From NCBI GenBank assembly GCA_000720805.1, contig JODI01000017.1, forward strand, positions 1-64,000: 64,000 nt of DNA. The letters are read 5' to 3'. The notes beneath the pieces were generated by a model. It saw nothing but the letters and a program-made list of their open reading frames with translations, was not told where the DNA came from and ran no database searches. Shown here one piece after another: positions 53,264 to 63,525 of this stretch (position 1 is its first letter; every line of letters begins with the position of its first letter). Both the position numbers and the translations under genes were made by a program. The DNA comes from Streptomyces violaceoruber. Lineage in GTDB: Bacteria; Actinomycetota; Actinomycetes; Streptomycetales; Streptomycetaceae.

Positions 53264-54727
53264 TCACGGCGCGAGCCGCTCGTACACGTCCGGTTTCCGG
53301 CGCCGCAGCCAGAGGGCTCGGAGGCATCCGCAGAGCAGCGTTGCCAGGACCAGAAGTGGCAGGGCGGTGTTCACGGCTCCGGAGCGCCCGGTGAAGAGGG
53401 CGAGCTGGTCGATGACGATCCAGGTGATGAAGGCGAGGGCGGCGGCGGCGAGGAGCGGGGCGAGCCGGACCTGCCAGGCGGGCAGACCGCGCTTGTTGCG
53501 CAGGAAGTAGGCGAAGACCGCGGCCGAGGCAAGGCACTCCATGACCGGGATTCCGATCACTCCTGGCGTGCTGCCGAGTACGAACAGGTCGAGGTAGGGG
53601 TCGAGGTGGGCGATGGCGAAGACGGCCACGACCGTGAGCGTGAAGATCGAATGCCCCGCACTGGCCACCCAGGGCGAGCCGAATCGGCGCTGCACCCTGC
53701 CGAACACGGGCGGCAGCACCTGATCACGGCCCAGGGCGAAGAGATAGCGTGATGCCGCGTTGTGGAAGGCGAGGATGGCGGCGAACCAGCTGGTGACGAC
53801 CAGGAGCTCCAGCACCTTGGCCGCCCAGAGTCCGACGAATGTGTGCGCGGCGGTGAAGAACATATTGGTCGGGTCGGTGGTGGCCTCCGTGACCGCACCA
53901 CCGTCGCCGAAAGCCTGGACCGCGGCCCAGCAGACGAAGGCGTACAGCAGCGTCATCATGGCGACCGCCCCGTAGGTCGACCGGCGGATCGTGCGATGGC
54001 CGTCACGGACCTCCTCGGCGAACAGCACCGTTGCCTCGAATCCCGCGAACGCCGTGATGGTGATCGCGAGCATCGGCCCGGGATGGCTGACGAACACCTC
54101 ACGGGGAGAGAAGGCGGCCCCCGACAGCCCGTGGGCACCCCCGCTGAACAGCACCGCCAGCGAGACGACCAACAGCACGACGATCTCGCAGGCCATGACG
54201 ATGCCGAGCACACGGGCGTTGAGCTCGACGCCCATCAGTCCGAGCAGCGCCATGAACGCGACGGCGAGCAACGCCCAGAACTCCCACGGCGTCTTCCAGT
54301 GCAGCAGATCATGTGCCGACTGCTGGGCGAAGACCGCGAACACGCCGACAGAACCCGTCGACGCGACCGCGTACGACAGCACCGCCAGGAAGGCCGTTCC
54401 CAGCCCCAGTGGCCGGCCCAGACCCTGCGTGACGAACAGATAGAGGCCGCCCACTCTGCGGATGTGCCGGGCCATGGCGACGTAGCCCACCGAGAAGACG
54501 GCGAGTACCGCTCCGCAGACCAGCACCATTCCGGCGGTGCCGATGCCGCCGCGGCCGATCGCCAGAGGAATGGCGCCCACCGAGAAACCCAGTGGCGCTG
54601 CGGCCGCGACGACGAAAGATATGACGTGCCGGGCTGCGAGCGTCCCCGACCGTAGTGAGTCCGTGCCGCCGGGGTCACGCTCGTGCTCCACGTGTGCCGC
54701 GGCCTCGGATGTCTGGAATGGATTCAT
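53264..54727 (-). CDS. APC family amino-acid permease
   Basis: A 487-residue permease with about 12 helices. Helix 1 (RHVISFVVAAAAPLGFSVGA) carries the unwound substrate site, followed by FVTQGLGRPLGLGTAFLAVL, GFEATVLFAEEVRDGHRTIR (typical loop after helix 6) and FHNAASRYLFALGRDQVLPP. ATG at 54727 has GGAGGAG two bases upstream. About 270 bp upstream lies operator 4. It probably imports the amino-acid-like or carboxylate substrate of the cluster. Confidence 0.9.
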   Translation of the reverse strand: MNPFQTSEAAAHVEHERDPGGTDSLRSGTLAARHVISFVVAAAAPLGFSVGAIPLAIGRGGIGTAGMVLVCGAVLAVFSVGYVAMARHIRRVGGLYLFVTQGLGRPLGLGTAFLAVLSYAVASTGSVGVFAVFAQQSAHDLLHWKTPWEFWALLAVAFMALLGLMGVELNARVLGIVMACEIVVLLVVSLAVLFSGGAHGLSGAAFSPREVFVSHPGPMLAITITAFAGFEATVLFAEEVRDGHRTIRRSTYGAVAMMTLLYAFVCWAAVQAFGDGGAVTEATTDPTNMFFTAAHTFVGLWAAKVLELLVVTSWFAAILAFHNAASRYLFALGRDQVLPPVFGRVQRRFGSPWVASAGHSIFTLTVVAVFAIAHLDPYLDLFVLGSTPGVIGIPVMECLASAAVFAYFLRNKRGLPAWQVRLAPLLAAAALAFITWIVIDQLALFTGRSGAVNTALPLLVLATLLCGCLRALWLRRRKPDVYERLAP

Positions 54728-54994
54728 TTCTCCTCCGCATGGCCCTTGAGAGCCCGAACGAAATGAGCGCCTGGCTTGCGACGCCCGGCCCGCACGCTCG
54801 CCGCTCGTCGGCTCTGAGTGGTAGGGCTGAAGACGCTGCGTCATCACGTGACAGTGGTCATGGTGAGCAGACGAAGGTCGCTGGTCGCCGAGCGGAAGCG
54901 CGCCGCTGGTGAGAAGAGCGGCCGAGTCGCCGGGTTCGCGATCCCGCCGCCGCTCTTGAGTTGCCGGCCCGGATCGGGTTGGCAGTACCGTACT

Positions 54995-55014
54995 TGAACC
55001 TGAGTTCAGATACA
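54995..55014. promoter_or_regulatory. Candidate TetR operator 4 (permease)
   Basis: TGAACCTGAGTTCAGATACA matches operator 2 at 16 of 20 positions. It lies upstream of the minus-strand permease gene with a long leader between. Confidence 0.6.
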
Positions 55015-55050
55015 AGAAGTGGGCCGGAGGAGGAACCGCCGACGATTCAA

Positions 55051-55111
55051 GGGCATACGTCAGTTCCGCGGCCGGGTGCGCGACACCTGGCCGGGGATCT
55101 GACGTATGCCC
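55051..55111. repeat. 13-bp inverted repeat
   Basis: GGGCATACGTCAG and CTGACGTATGCCC flank 35 bases. It lies about 50 bp from the IS1182 fragment and may be part of that element's end, or a terminator. Confidence 0.65.
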
Positions 55112-55163
55112 GGAGCTTGACTCTGTCGGGGATCTTGGAGTGCCGAGGTCAGCTGCCGAGGGT

Positions 55164-55455
55164 TCACCAGGACTTCAGCCGGCGTATCTCACGCTGGTCG
55201 AGGTAGTTCTGGAAGGCAGTCGGTCGGCGGGGCGTGGGGGTTTCCTCGGCCGGTGGCAGTCCGCTGAGGCGCTCGATATTGACGGCGATGGCCGTCAGGA
55301 CGTGCTGGATGTGGGCCTTTCCCTGTCCCCGGTAGCGGCAGCGCCGCATGCCGTGTCCGTGGGCGAACTCGTTGACCGTGCCCTCCACTCCGGAGCGGAC
55401 CGCGTAGCGGGCCTTCCCATTCTGGCACCAGACGTTCAACGATCCCCACAAGGCC
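55164..55455 (-). pseudogene. IS1182-family transposase C-terminal fragment
   Basis: The minus strand reads ARYAVRSGVEGTVNEFAHGH, GMRRCRYRGQGKAHIQHVL and TAIAVNIERLSG up to KSW and a stop, the conserved C-terminus of IS1182 transposases. The remainder is missing. Its upstream edge abuts the 3' break of the GH27 gene. Confidence 0.82.
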
Positions 55456-55486
55456 AGACTATCGAACAGCCCAAATGAGACGACGT

Positions 55487-56215
55487 CTAACTGTTGGTGT
55501 TGCCGTTCTGCCAGATGTCGAGCAGGTCCTCGGTCGTCCGCCACAAGTCGGCGACCTCGCCCCAGTTGTACGTGGCGCCGGTGATGTCGTGGAAGCTGTT
55601 GGGGTTGATGCTGTAGACAATTGGCCGCCCGGTGGCGCGCAGGGCGTCGCGCATGAGGGTGAACCGCGCGACCTGTTCGTCGCGGGTACCGCTGGAGGAG
55701 CACCAGTCGTACTTGAGGTAGTCGACGCCCCACGACGCGAACGTGGCGGCGTCCTGCGTCTCGTGGCCCCTGCTGCCCGTCGACCCGGGGTAGGCACCGC
55801 TGGTCTGCGCGCAGGTGCGTTCGCCCGGTACCTGGTAGATGCCGAACTTCAGGCCCTTGTTGTGGATGTAGTCCCCGAGCGCCTTCATCCCGCTCGGGAA
55901 CTTGGCCGGATTGGCCCGCAGGTTGCCCGCGGCGTCGCGTTGTGGGTCGAACCAGCAGTCGTCGACCACCACGTACCGGTAGCCGGCCTCCCGCATGCCC
56001 GAGGACACCATCGCGTCGGTGGTTTCACGGATCTGAGCCTCGGTGACCCCGCATCCGAAGCTGTTCCAGCTGTTCCAGCCCAGCGGCGGAGTGAGGGCCG
56101 GACTGCCGGGCGCGGCCGAAGCGTTGGAGTGGGCTGCGGCCGTGAGGGACGCGGTGACCGTCAGTGCGGCGGCCGCCACGAGCCTGAGCAGTCGTCTGCC
56201 TGATCGTCCTGGCAC
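55487..56215 (-). pseudogene. GH27 alpha-galactosidase, 3' truncated
   Basis: A 242-residue N-terminal part: signal peptide, LTPPLGWNSWNSFGCGV, YVVVDDCWFDPQRD, FGIYQVPGERTC and the nucleophile motif YLKYDWCSSSG. It stops in the barrel at NGNTNS, before the region that carries the acid/base Asp, and has no C-terminal domain; full-length relatives exceed 400 residues. The break lies about 30 bp from an IS1182 fragment. GTG start follows AAGGAG. The 5' end and promoter look intact, so a truncated, inactive protein may still be made. Confidence 0.85.
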
Positions 56216-56336
56216 CGTGGGCTCCTTTCGAGGTGGGCGCCGCGGGTTGGACACCTACGGCACTCGCCGAGGCAAACAGCGGATGACTGCTGGCATGCCG
56301 TCGACTTATGTCACGCGCATGACACATGCGATCATT

Positions 56337-56346
56337 CGAAATTTCG
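56337..56346. promoter_or_regulatory. CGAAATTTCG palindrome
   Basis: A perfect 10-bp palindrome in the divergent GH27/GH43 promoter region. It contains the CGAA...TTCG half-sites described for xylan-responsive LacI-type control in Streptomyces. Confidence 0.55.
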
Positions 56347-56452
56347 GTCTACTTTCGGATCGCCGACATCTCGGACGTTAGGGAGTCCCCCTCGCTTGTC
56401 AATCCGTCAATACCGATCACGCTCCATTTACACCACTTGAACCTTCGACCAA

Positions 56453-56470
56453 CAGCGAAATCTTTCGCTG
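56453..56470. promoter_or_regulatory. CAGCGAAA-TC-TTTCGCTG palindrome
   Basis: A perfect 18-bp inverted repeat containing CGAAA/TTTCG, 153 bp before the GH43 start. It is the stronger of the two operator candidates in the 56216-56622 intergenic region. Confidence 0.65.
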
Positions 56471-56622
56471 TCATGAACGAATCATGCGAGACGTATTGAC
56501 GGGATCCATCAAGTACCTACCATCCTGAATGCCCACCAGTCGATTGCCGTTCGCCATCTCGAACATCGCGGGAATCCCCCCCCCTCCGAAGCACGTCACT
56601 CGCCGAGGGAGCGACACACGAT

Positions 56623-58266
56623 ATGTCATGCTCTCGTCAAACTACGGGGCGCCGTCGGGCCCTGGCCGCCGGCACTGGTCTCGTCACTGGTGCCCTCCTG
56701 TCTCTGACCGGAGCCTCCCGGACCGCCGCGGCCGCTCCGGGCCGGGAGTCGCCCCTCGCGGCGGCCCCGGCGTACACGAACCCGGTGATCTGGCAGGATT
56801 TCGCGGACATCGACATCATCCGCGTCGGCGCCACCTATTACGCCTCCGCCTCGACGATGCACTACTCGCCGGGCGCACCCGTCCTGCGTTCGTACGACCT
56901 GGTGAACTGGGAGATCGCCGGTCACTCGGTGCCCGTACTCGACTTCGGCGCCAAGTACGACCTGAACGGTGCCCGTGGCTACGTGCGCGGAGTCTGGGCG
57001 TCGTCGCTGGCCTACCGGCCCGGCAACAGGACCTTCTACTGGCTCGGCCAGATCGACTTCGCCCGGACGTACATCTACACCGCGACCGACGTCGAGGGTC
57101 CGTGGAGCCGACTCACGACGATCAGCACGCCCTATTACGACGCGGGACTGCTCGTCGACACCGACGGCACCCTCTACGTGGCGTACGGGAACACCGCCAT
57201 CAGCGTGGCCCAGCTCTCGCCGGACGGGCGCAACCAGGTACGCACGCAGCAGGTCTTCACCACACCGTCGAGCGTCGGTACGCTCGAGGGCTCCCGCTTC
57301 TACAAGATCAACGGGCAGTACTACATCTTCCTGACCCGCCCCGCGAACGGCCAGTACGTTCTGAAGTCGTCCAGCGGCCCCTTCGGTCCGTACACGATGC
57401 GGCAGGTCCTTCTCGACCTGCGCGGGCCGATCCCCGGCGGCGGCGTCCCGCACCAGGGCGGGCTGGTGCAGACGCAGAGCGGCGCCTGGTACTACATGGC
57501 CTTCGTGGACGCCTACCCCGGTGGTCGGATGCCTGTCCTCGCGCCGGTCACCTGGACTCCGGACGGCTGGCCCGTCGTGCAACTGGTGAACGGCGCCTGG
57601 GGCACCTCGTATCCCGGTCCGGCCATCCCCACTCCACCTCGCCAGGTCACCCCCATGACCGGCGTCGACACCTTCGACGGCACGCGCCTCAAGCCGAGGT
57701 GGGAGTGGAACCACAACCCGGACAACACCAAGTGGTCCGTCAACAACGGACTGACCCTGCGGACCGCGACCGTCACCAACGACCTGTACGGGGCCCGCAA
57801 CACCCTCACGCACCGCATCCAAGGTCCCACCTCCACCGCGACCGCCCTGCTCGACCACTCGGCGATGCGGGACGGCGACCGGGCCGGACTCGCGCTGCTG
57901 CGTGACTCCTCGGCCTGGATCGGCGTCAAGCGCGACGGCGGCGTGACACGGGTGGTGATGGTCAACGGCCTCACCATGGACGGCAACTGGAACACCACCG
58001 GCACCGGCACCGAGGTCGCGAGCGCTCCCGTCTCCGGCGGCCGCGTCTGGCTGCGCGCGAGCGCGGACATCCGCCCCGGCGCGGTCCGCCCCGGCACCTT
58101 CTCCTACAGCACCGACGGCACCGACTTCACCCGCCTCGGGCCCGCCTTCTCCCTGGGCAATGACTGGCGGTTCTTCATGGGCTACCGATTCGCCCTCTTC
58201 AACCACGCCACGCAGGCGCTCGGCGGCGCGGTCCGCGTCCCGCGGTTCGAGCTGTCGACGCCCTGA
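56623..58266 (+). CDS. Secreted GH43 beta-xylosidase/alpha-L-arabinofuranosidase
   Basis: A 547-residue exported enzyme. The signal has GRRRALAAGTGLVTGALL (Tat-like). The five-bladed propeller shows the catalytic base Asp in FADIDIIRVG, the modulating Asp in YYDAGLLVDTDGTLYVAYG and the acid Glu in GTLEGSRFYKINGQYYIF. A C-terminal concanavalin-like domain (about 350-547) resembles those that complete the active site in GH43 xylosidases. It should release xylose or arabinose from xylan side chains and oligomers. It forms an operon with the GH10-GH62 gene 52 bp downstream. Confidence 0.9.
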   Translation: MSCSRQTTGRRRALAAGTGLVTGALLSLTGASRTAAAAPGRESPLAAAPAYTNPVIWQDFADIDIIRVGATYYASASTMHYSPGAPVLRSYDLVNWEIAGHSVPVLDFGAKYDLNGARGYVRGVWASSLAYRPGNRTFYWLGQIDFARTYIYTATDVEGPWSRLTTISTPYYDAGLLVDTDGTLYVAYGNTAISVAQLSPDGRNQVRTQQVFTTPSSVGTLEGSRFYKINGQYYIFLTRPANGQYVLKSSSGPFGPYTMRQVLLDLRGPIPGGGVPHQGGLVQTQSGAWYYMAFVDAYPGGRMPVLAPVTWTPDGWPVVQLVNGAWGTSYPGPAIPTPPRQVTPMTGVDTFDGTRLKPRWEWNHNPDNTKWSVNNGLTLRTATVTNDLYGARNTLTHRIQGPTSTATALLDHSAMRDGDRAGLALLRDSSAWIGVKRDGGVTRVVMVNGLTMDGNWNTTGTGTEVASAPVSGGRVWLRASADIRPGAVRPGTFSYSTDGTDFTRLGPAFSLGNDWRFFMGYRFALFNHATQALGGAVRVPRFELSTP

Positions 58267-58309
58267 TCCGATCCCACCGACCGCACCACCCAACCCCCCG
58301 CCACCGTAG

Positions 58310-60337
<2,028 letters not shown>

Positions 60338-60348
60338 CCGACCGTGCC

Positions 60349-60382
60349 GTGGGGGAGCGCTCCCGATGGGGCGCTCCCCCAC
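60349..60382. terminator. Terminator between convergent genes
   Basis: GTGGGGGAGCGC and GCGCTCCCCCAC form a perfect 12-bp stem with a 10-base loop, 11 bases after the xylanase stop and 30 bases from the hydrolase stop. Confidence 0.88.
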
Positions 60383-60412
60383 ACTCACCGCCGACCGTCC
60401 GACGCATCCGTG

Positions 60413-61318
60413 TCAGAAGACCGAGGTACCGTCATGCGCCGCGGACTGCTCGCCCTGGTGGCAGCGCGGCAGATCGGCGGAGAGGAAGGGAGCAAGGAGC
60501 GCGAACAACGCGTCGGGGCGGTCAAGGGGAATGATGTGGCCGCAGTCCTGGAGATGGTGTCCGACCAGGTCATCGGCGATGGGCCGGAGTTGGCGTTCGA
60601 GCCCGGTGCCGACCGGGTGAGAGCCGACGGCCATGGTGGGCATCGTCAGCCGAGCCGTCGCGACGGCGTCCTGTATCTGCTGCGCGCTGGTGGGCAGGGC
60701 CCGGTAATAGGAGAACGCACAGCGCAGGGCCTCGCTCCCGGTGAACGCGTGGACGAAGGCCGCACGGATGTCGTCGGGTAGTCCTCGCCCGAGCGTCCCC
60801 GAGTCGAGGAACCAGTCGATGTACGAGGCCTCGTTGCCGGCCAGGACGGTCTCGGCGAGGCCGGGGACGGCGTGGAAGCCGAACCACCACGGGGCGCCGC
60901 CCGCGGTGACGTGTTCTGCTCCGGGCAGGCGGCCGAGCAGTGCCTCCATCACGACCAGGCGCCGGACGAGGCCGGGGCGGCGCAGCGCGAGCAGGACGGC
61001 GGGGGCGGTGCCCGCGTCGATGCCCACCACTGCTGCCGAGGACTCGCCGAGTGCGTCGAGCAGCCCTTCGGCGTCGGCGGCGAGGGTGCCCGCGTCGTAA
61101 CCCTCGACGGCTCGTGTACTGGCACCGAAGCCTCGCAGGTCCGGGGCGATGACCCGGTACTGCCCGGCCAGTCGGCCCATGATGCCGCTCCAGAGTTGCC
61201 AGGTGTGCGGGAAGCCGTGCAGCAGGAGGACCGCAGGCCCGTCCCCGGCGATTGCGACGTTGAGTTGGACGCCGTTCGCCGCGATGCGGTGCAGTTGGTG
61301 TGCGGTGGTGGCGGGTAT
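60413..61318 (-). CDS. Alpha/beta hydrolase with apparent ATA start
   Basis: A 301-residue alpha/beta hydrolase (epoxide-hydrolase or haloalkane-dehalogenase-like). It has LLLHGFPHTWQLW (oxyanion HG), APDLRGFGAST, the nucleophile motif VVGIDAGTAP (Asp in place of Ser) and the His in DCGHIIPLDRPD. The first ATG is 61180, but that would delete the HG motif. The frame is open upstream to a TAG, with no ATG, GTG or TTG. TAGGAG stands six bases before an ATA at 61318-61316, giving a normal N-terminus (PATTAHQLHRIAANG). Either ATA is used or the start has mutated. It is divergent from the HxlR regulator. Confidence 0.8.
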   Translation of the reverse strand: MPATTAHQLHRIAANGVQLNVAIAGDGPAVLLLHGFPHTWQLWSGIMGRLAGQYRVIAPDLRGFGASTRAVEGYDAGTLAADAEGLLDALGESSAAVVGIDAGTAPAVLLALRRPGLVRRLVVMEALLGRLPGAEHVTAGGAPWWFGFHAVPGLAETVLAGNEASYIDWFLDSGTLGRGLPDDIRAAFVHAFTGSEALRCAFSYYRALPTSAQQIQDAVATARLTMPTMAVGSHPVGTGLERQLRPIADDLVGHHLQDCGHIIPLDRPDALFALLAPFLSADLPRCHQGEQSAAHDGTSVF

Positions 61319-61335
61319 GACGAGCTCCTACGGCT

Positions 61336-61370
61336 AGTTACTATTGGTGACCACAGAACGATAGGTAACT
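61336..61370. promoter_or_regulatory. Candidate HxlR operator
   Basis: AGTTAC(TAT) at 61336 and (ATAG)GTAACT ending at 61370 form an inverted repeat in the 101-bp region between the divergent hydrolase and HxlR genes. This is the usual position for an HxlR site. Confidence 0.5.
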
Positions 61371-61419
61371 GTCCAACCGCTGCCTAGACGGCACTTTCAG
61401 GGAAGGTGGTGAGCCACAG

Positions 61420-61830
61420 GTGACCACCCGAGGAACCCGGACCGCCGACCGCGGGGCGCGCGGAGATCTGTTCGATCCCCGGTGCCCGACGCGGCAGTTG
61501 CTGGACCGCATAGGTACGAAGTGGACGTCCATGGCCGTCAAGACACTCGCCGACGCCGGACCGGACGAGGTGCGCTTCGCGGAGCTGAGACGCCGGATGC
61601 CCGGCGTCTCGCAGAAGATGCTGTCCGTGACGCTGCGAAGCCTGACCCGCGACGGCCTGGTGTCGCGCCGGGTCGAACCGACCGTGCCGCCGCGGGTCTT
61701 CTACCGACTCACCGGACTCGGGCTGTCTCTGGAAGTGGCGCTTTCGGGGCTGCGCACCTGGGCGGAGGAGCACATGACCGAGATCAACCGCGCCAACGAA
61801 GCCGCCGACCAGGATGTCGATGAGGGGTAG
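61420..61830 (+). CDS. HxlR family transcriptional regulator
   Basis: A 136-residue winged-helix protein with the HxlR pattern CPTRQLLDRIGTKWT, FAELRRRMPGVSQKMLSVTL, LTRDGLVSRRVEPTVPPRVF and YRLTGLGLSLE. The conserved N-terminal Cys (redox or aldehyde sensing in some relatives) is present. It starts with GTG. It is divergent from the alpha/beta hydrolase and is the likely regulator of that gene. Confidence 0.9.
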   Translation: MTTRGTRTADRGARGDLFDPRCPTRQLLDRIGTKWTSMAVKTLADAGPDEVRFAELRRRMPGVSQKMLSVTLRSLTRDGLVSRRVEPTVPPRVFYRLTGLGLSLEVALSGLRTWAEEHMTEINRANEAADQDVDEG

Positions 61831-61941
61831 ACGGGCCGGTTCCGCGCTCAGTATCAGCCCATCTCACCGGCTGAGGACACATCAGCCCTGCCCCTCGACC
61901 GCTGCCCAGCAGGCCACCTATAGGAAGATTGGCGCGCCGAC

Positions 61942-63057
61942 ATGAACCACGGCGACGTCCGCACCGAACACGACCTCCACAGGATGACGTTGAAGCACTA
62001 CATGCGAGGGGATCGGAGGGTGATGAACAGTACTGGCACGGCGGTCGACGGCCTGCGCGGAGTGTTCTCAGTGGACTCGACCGACCCGGTCGCCGCACCA
62101 CGGGGACTCGACGCCTTCCGGCGCGGGTGGGAGACGCAGATCGGCGACGACGTCTTCCAACTGCCCGCCTACAGCGCGGACACGATCGGTGACTTCCGGG
62201 TCAAGGGCCACGTGGCCAAGGTGCACGGCGCGGCGATCGCCGATCTTTACGCCGCGTCGGCAACCCGGACCGCGGACGTCCCGGGCGGCGATCAGGATCT
62301 TGTGGCCATGTACGTGGTGCAGCGCGGTGCATGGACACTGGGCGGCCCGCCCGGTTACGGCGAACAGACCGTATCGGCCGGGCAGTTCCTCGTCCGGCAC
62401 CTCGGGCGCCAGTCGGCCTTCGAGACGACGGCGCACCTCACGGCGAAGTTCTTCGTCCTGCCCCCCGGCGAGCTCAAACCCCTGCTCGGGAACCGGGTCA
62501 TCACCGGGCCGGCGGACTCGGCCGAGATGCGCCTGCTGACGGCCCTCACGGACATGATCCACACGACTGTGGCCGACCTCGACCCGACCGGTGTGGAAGC
62601 CGCCCAGGGCGCCCTGATCGAGCTGGCCAAGGCGGTGGCGAAGGGCGGGTTCGACGACGTGGAGCCTCGGCTGGCTCCCGCGCTCACCCAGGCCGCCAAG
62701 GACCTCGCGGACCGCCGACTCGCTGATCCCGAACTGTCTCCTGCGATGCTGGCGCGTGAACTCAACGTCTCCGTCCGTACGTTGAACCGGGCATTTGCCG
62801 CCGTGGGAGAGCAGGTGACCACCTACATCCGTCACCGGCGACTGCACGAGGCCCGGCTCGCCCTCACCGCGCCGTCAGGTCGCCTGAGCATCTCGGAGCT
62901 CGCCGCACACTGGCAGTTCGCGGACAGCAGCCACTTCACCCGAACCTTCAAGAAGCACTACGGTCAGACTCCTACCGAGTACGCCCGCTCGGCCCGAGCA
63001 GCCTCGCTCTCGCCGAACCGGCACCCGCCGGGCCACGGGCCGGCCGAAAGCACGTGA
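61942..63057 (+). CDS. AraC family transcriptional regulator
   Basis: A 371-residue regulator. The N-terminal sensor (about 45-200) has the AraC-binding-domain-like pattern FQLPAYSADTIGDFRVKG and FLVRHLGRQSAFE. The C-terminal double HTH (about 255-350) reads LSPAMLARELNVSVRTLNRA, FAAVGEQVTTYIRHRRL and ADSSHFTRTFKKHYGQTPTE. ATG at 61942 is the first start; ATG at 61984 is possible. Its target could be the divergently or distantly placed GMC oxidoreductase; no site was identified. Confidence 0.88.
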   Translation: MNHGDVRTEHDLHRMTLKHYMRGDRRVMNSTGTAVDGLRGVFSVDSTDPVAAPRGLDAFRRGWETQIGDDVFQLPAYSADTIGDFRVKGHVAKVHGAAIADLYAASATRTADVPGGDQDLVAMYVVQRGAWTLGGPPGYGEQTVSAGQFLVRHLGRQSAFETTAHLTAKFFVLPPGELKPLLGNRVITGPADSAEMRLLTALTDMIHTTVADLDPTGVEAAQGALIELAKAVAKGGFDDVEPRLAPALTQAAKDLADRRLADPELSPAMLARELNVSVRTLNRAFAAVGEQVTTYIRHRRLHEARLALTAPSGRLSISELAAHWQFADSSHFTRTFKKHYGQTPTEYARSARAASLSPNRHPPGHGPAEST

Positions 63058-63525
63058 CCAAGGTGCGACCGCAGTTCAGCGAATGCCGCCAACTCGTGTC
63101 CCGGGCAAGGCGGGGCCGCGCCGTGGGCGGGCTGGGCATGTGACCGCGGCGGAATGTCGCGATGAGGGCGCTCGTCTTGGGTGACCTCACCGGCGGTCCC
63201 CGCGGGGCCCTCGGTCGTTTCATCGTTTCGGAACCTCGGCGGTTCCCGGCGAGCTGAGAGGTGATCCACCGCCCCGTGGCTCACCGTCGAGTGGTGTTTG
63301 CTGCCCGCCTTTCGCCGGCCGACCGACGACGGACCGGCGTCAGCTCCCCTCTTTCGCGCGTATGCGGCAGCCGTCCCCACATGCCCTGGCCCCGCCGAGC
63401 TCGCCGGCCGCCTTGAGTTCAGCAGGCAGGATGCCGGCAGCTGGTCGAAGACTCCGACGGGCTGCCGGCGGCCGAGGCCTCGGGGATGCGGGCATTGTGG
63501 AAGCGCCGTGGGCGCGGAAGAAGGC
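63058..63525. other. Non-coding stretch
   Basis: Between convergent araC and the GMC gene. I see no gene, strong hairpin or repeat. Confidence 0.5.
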
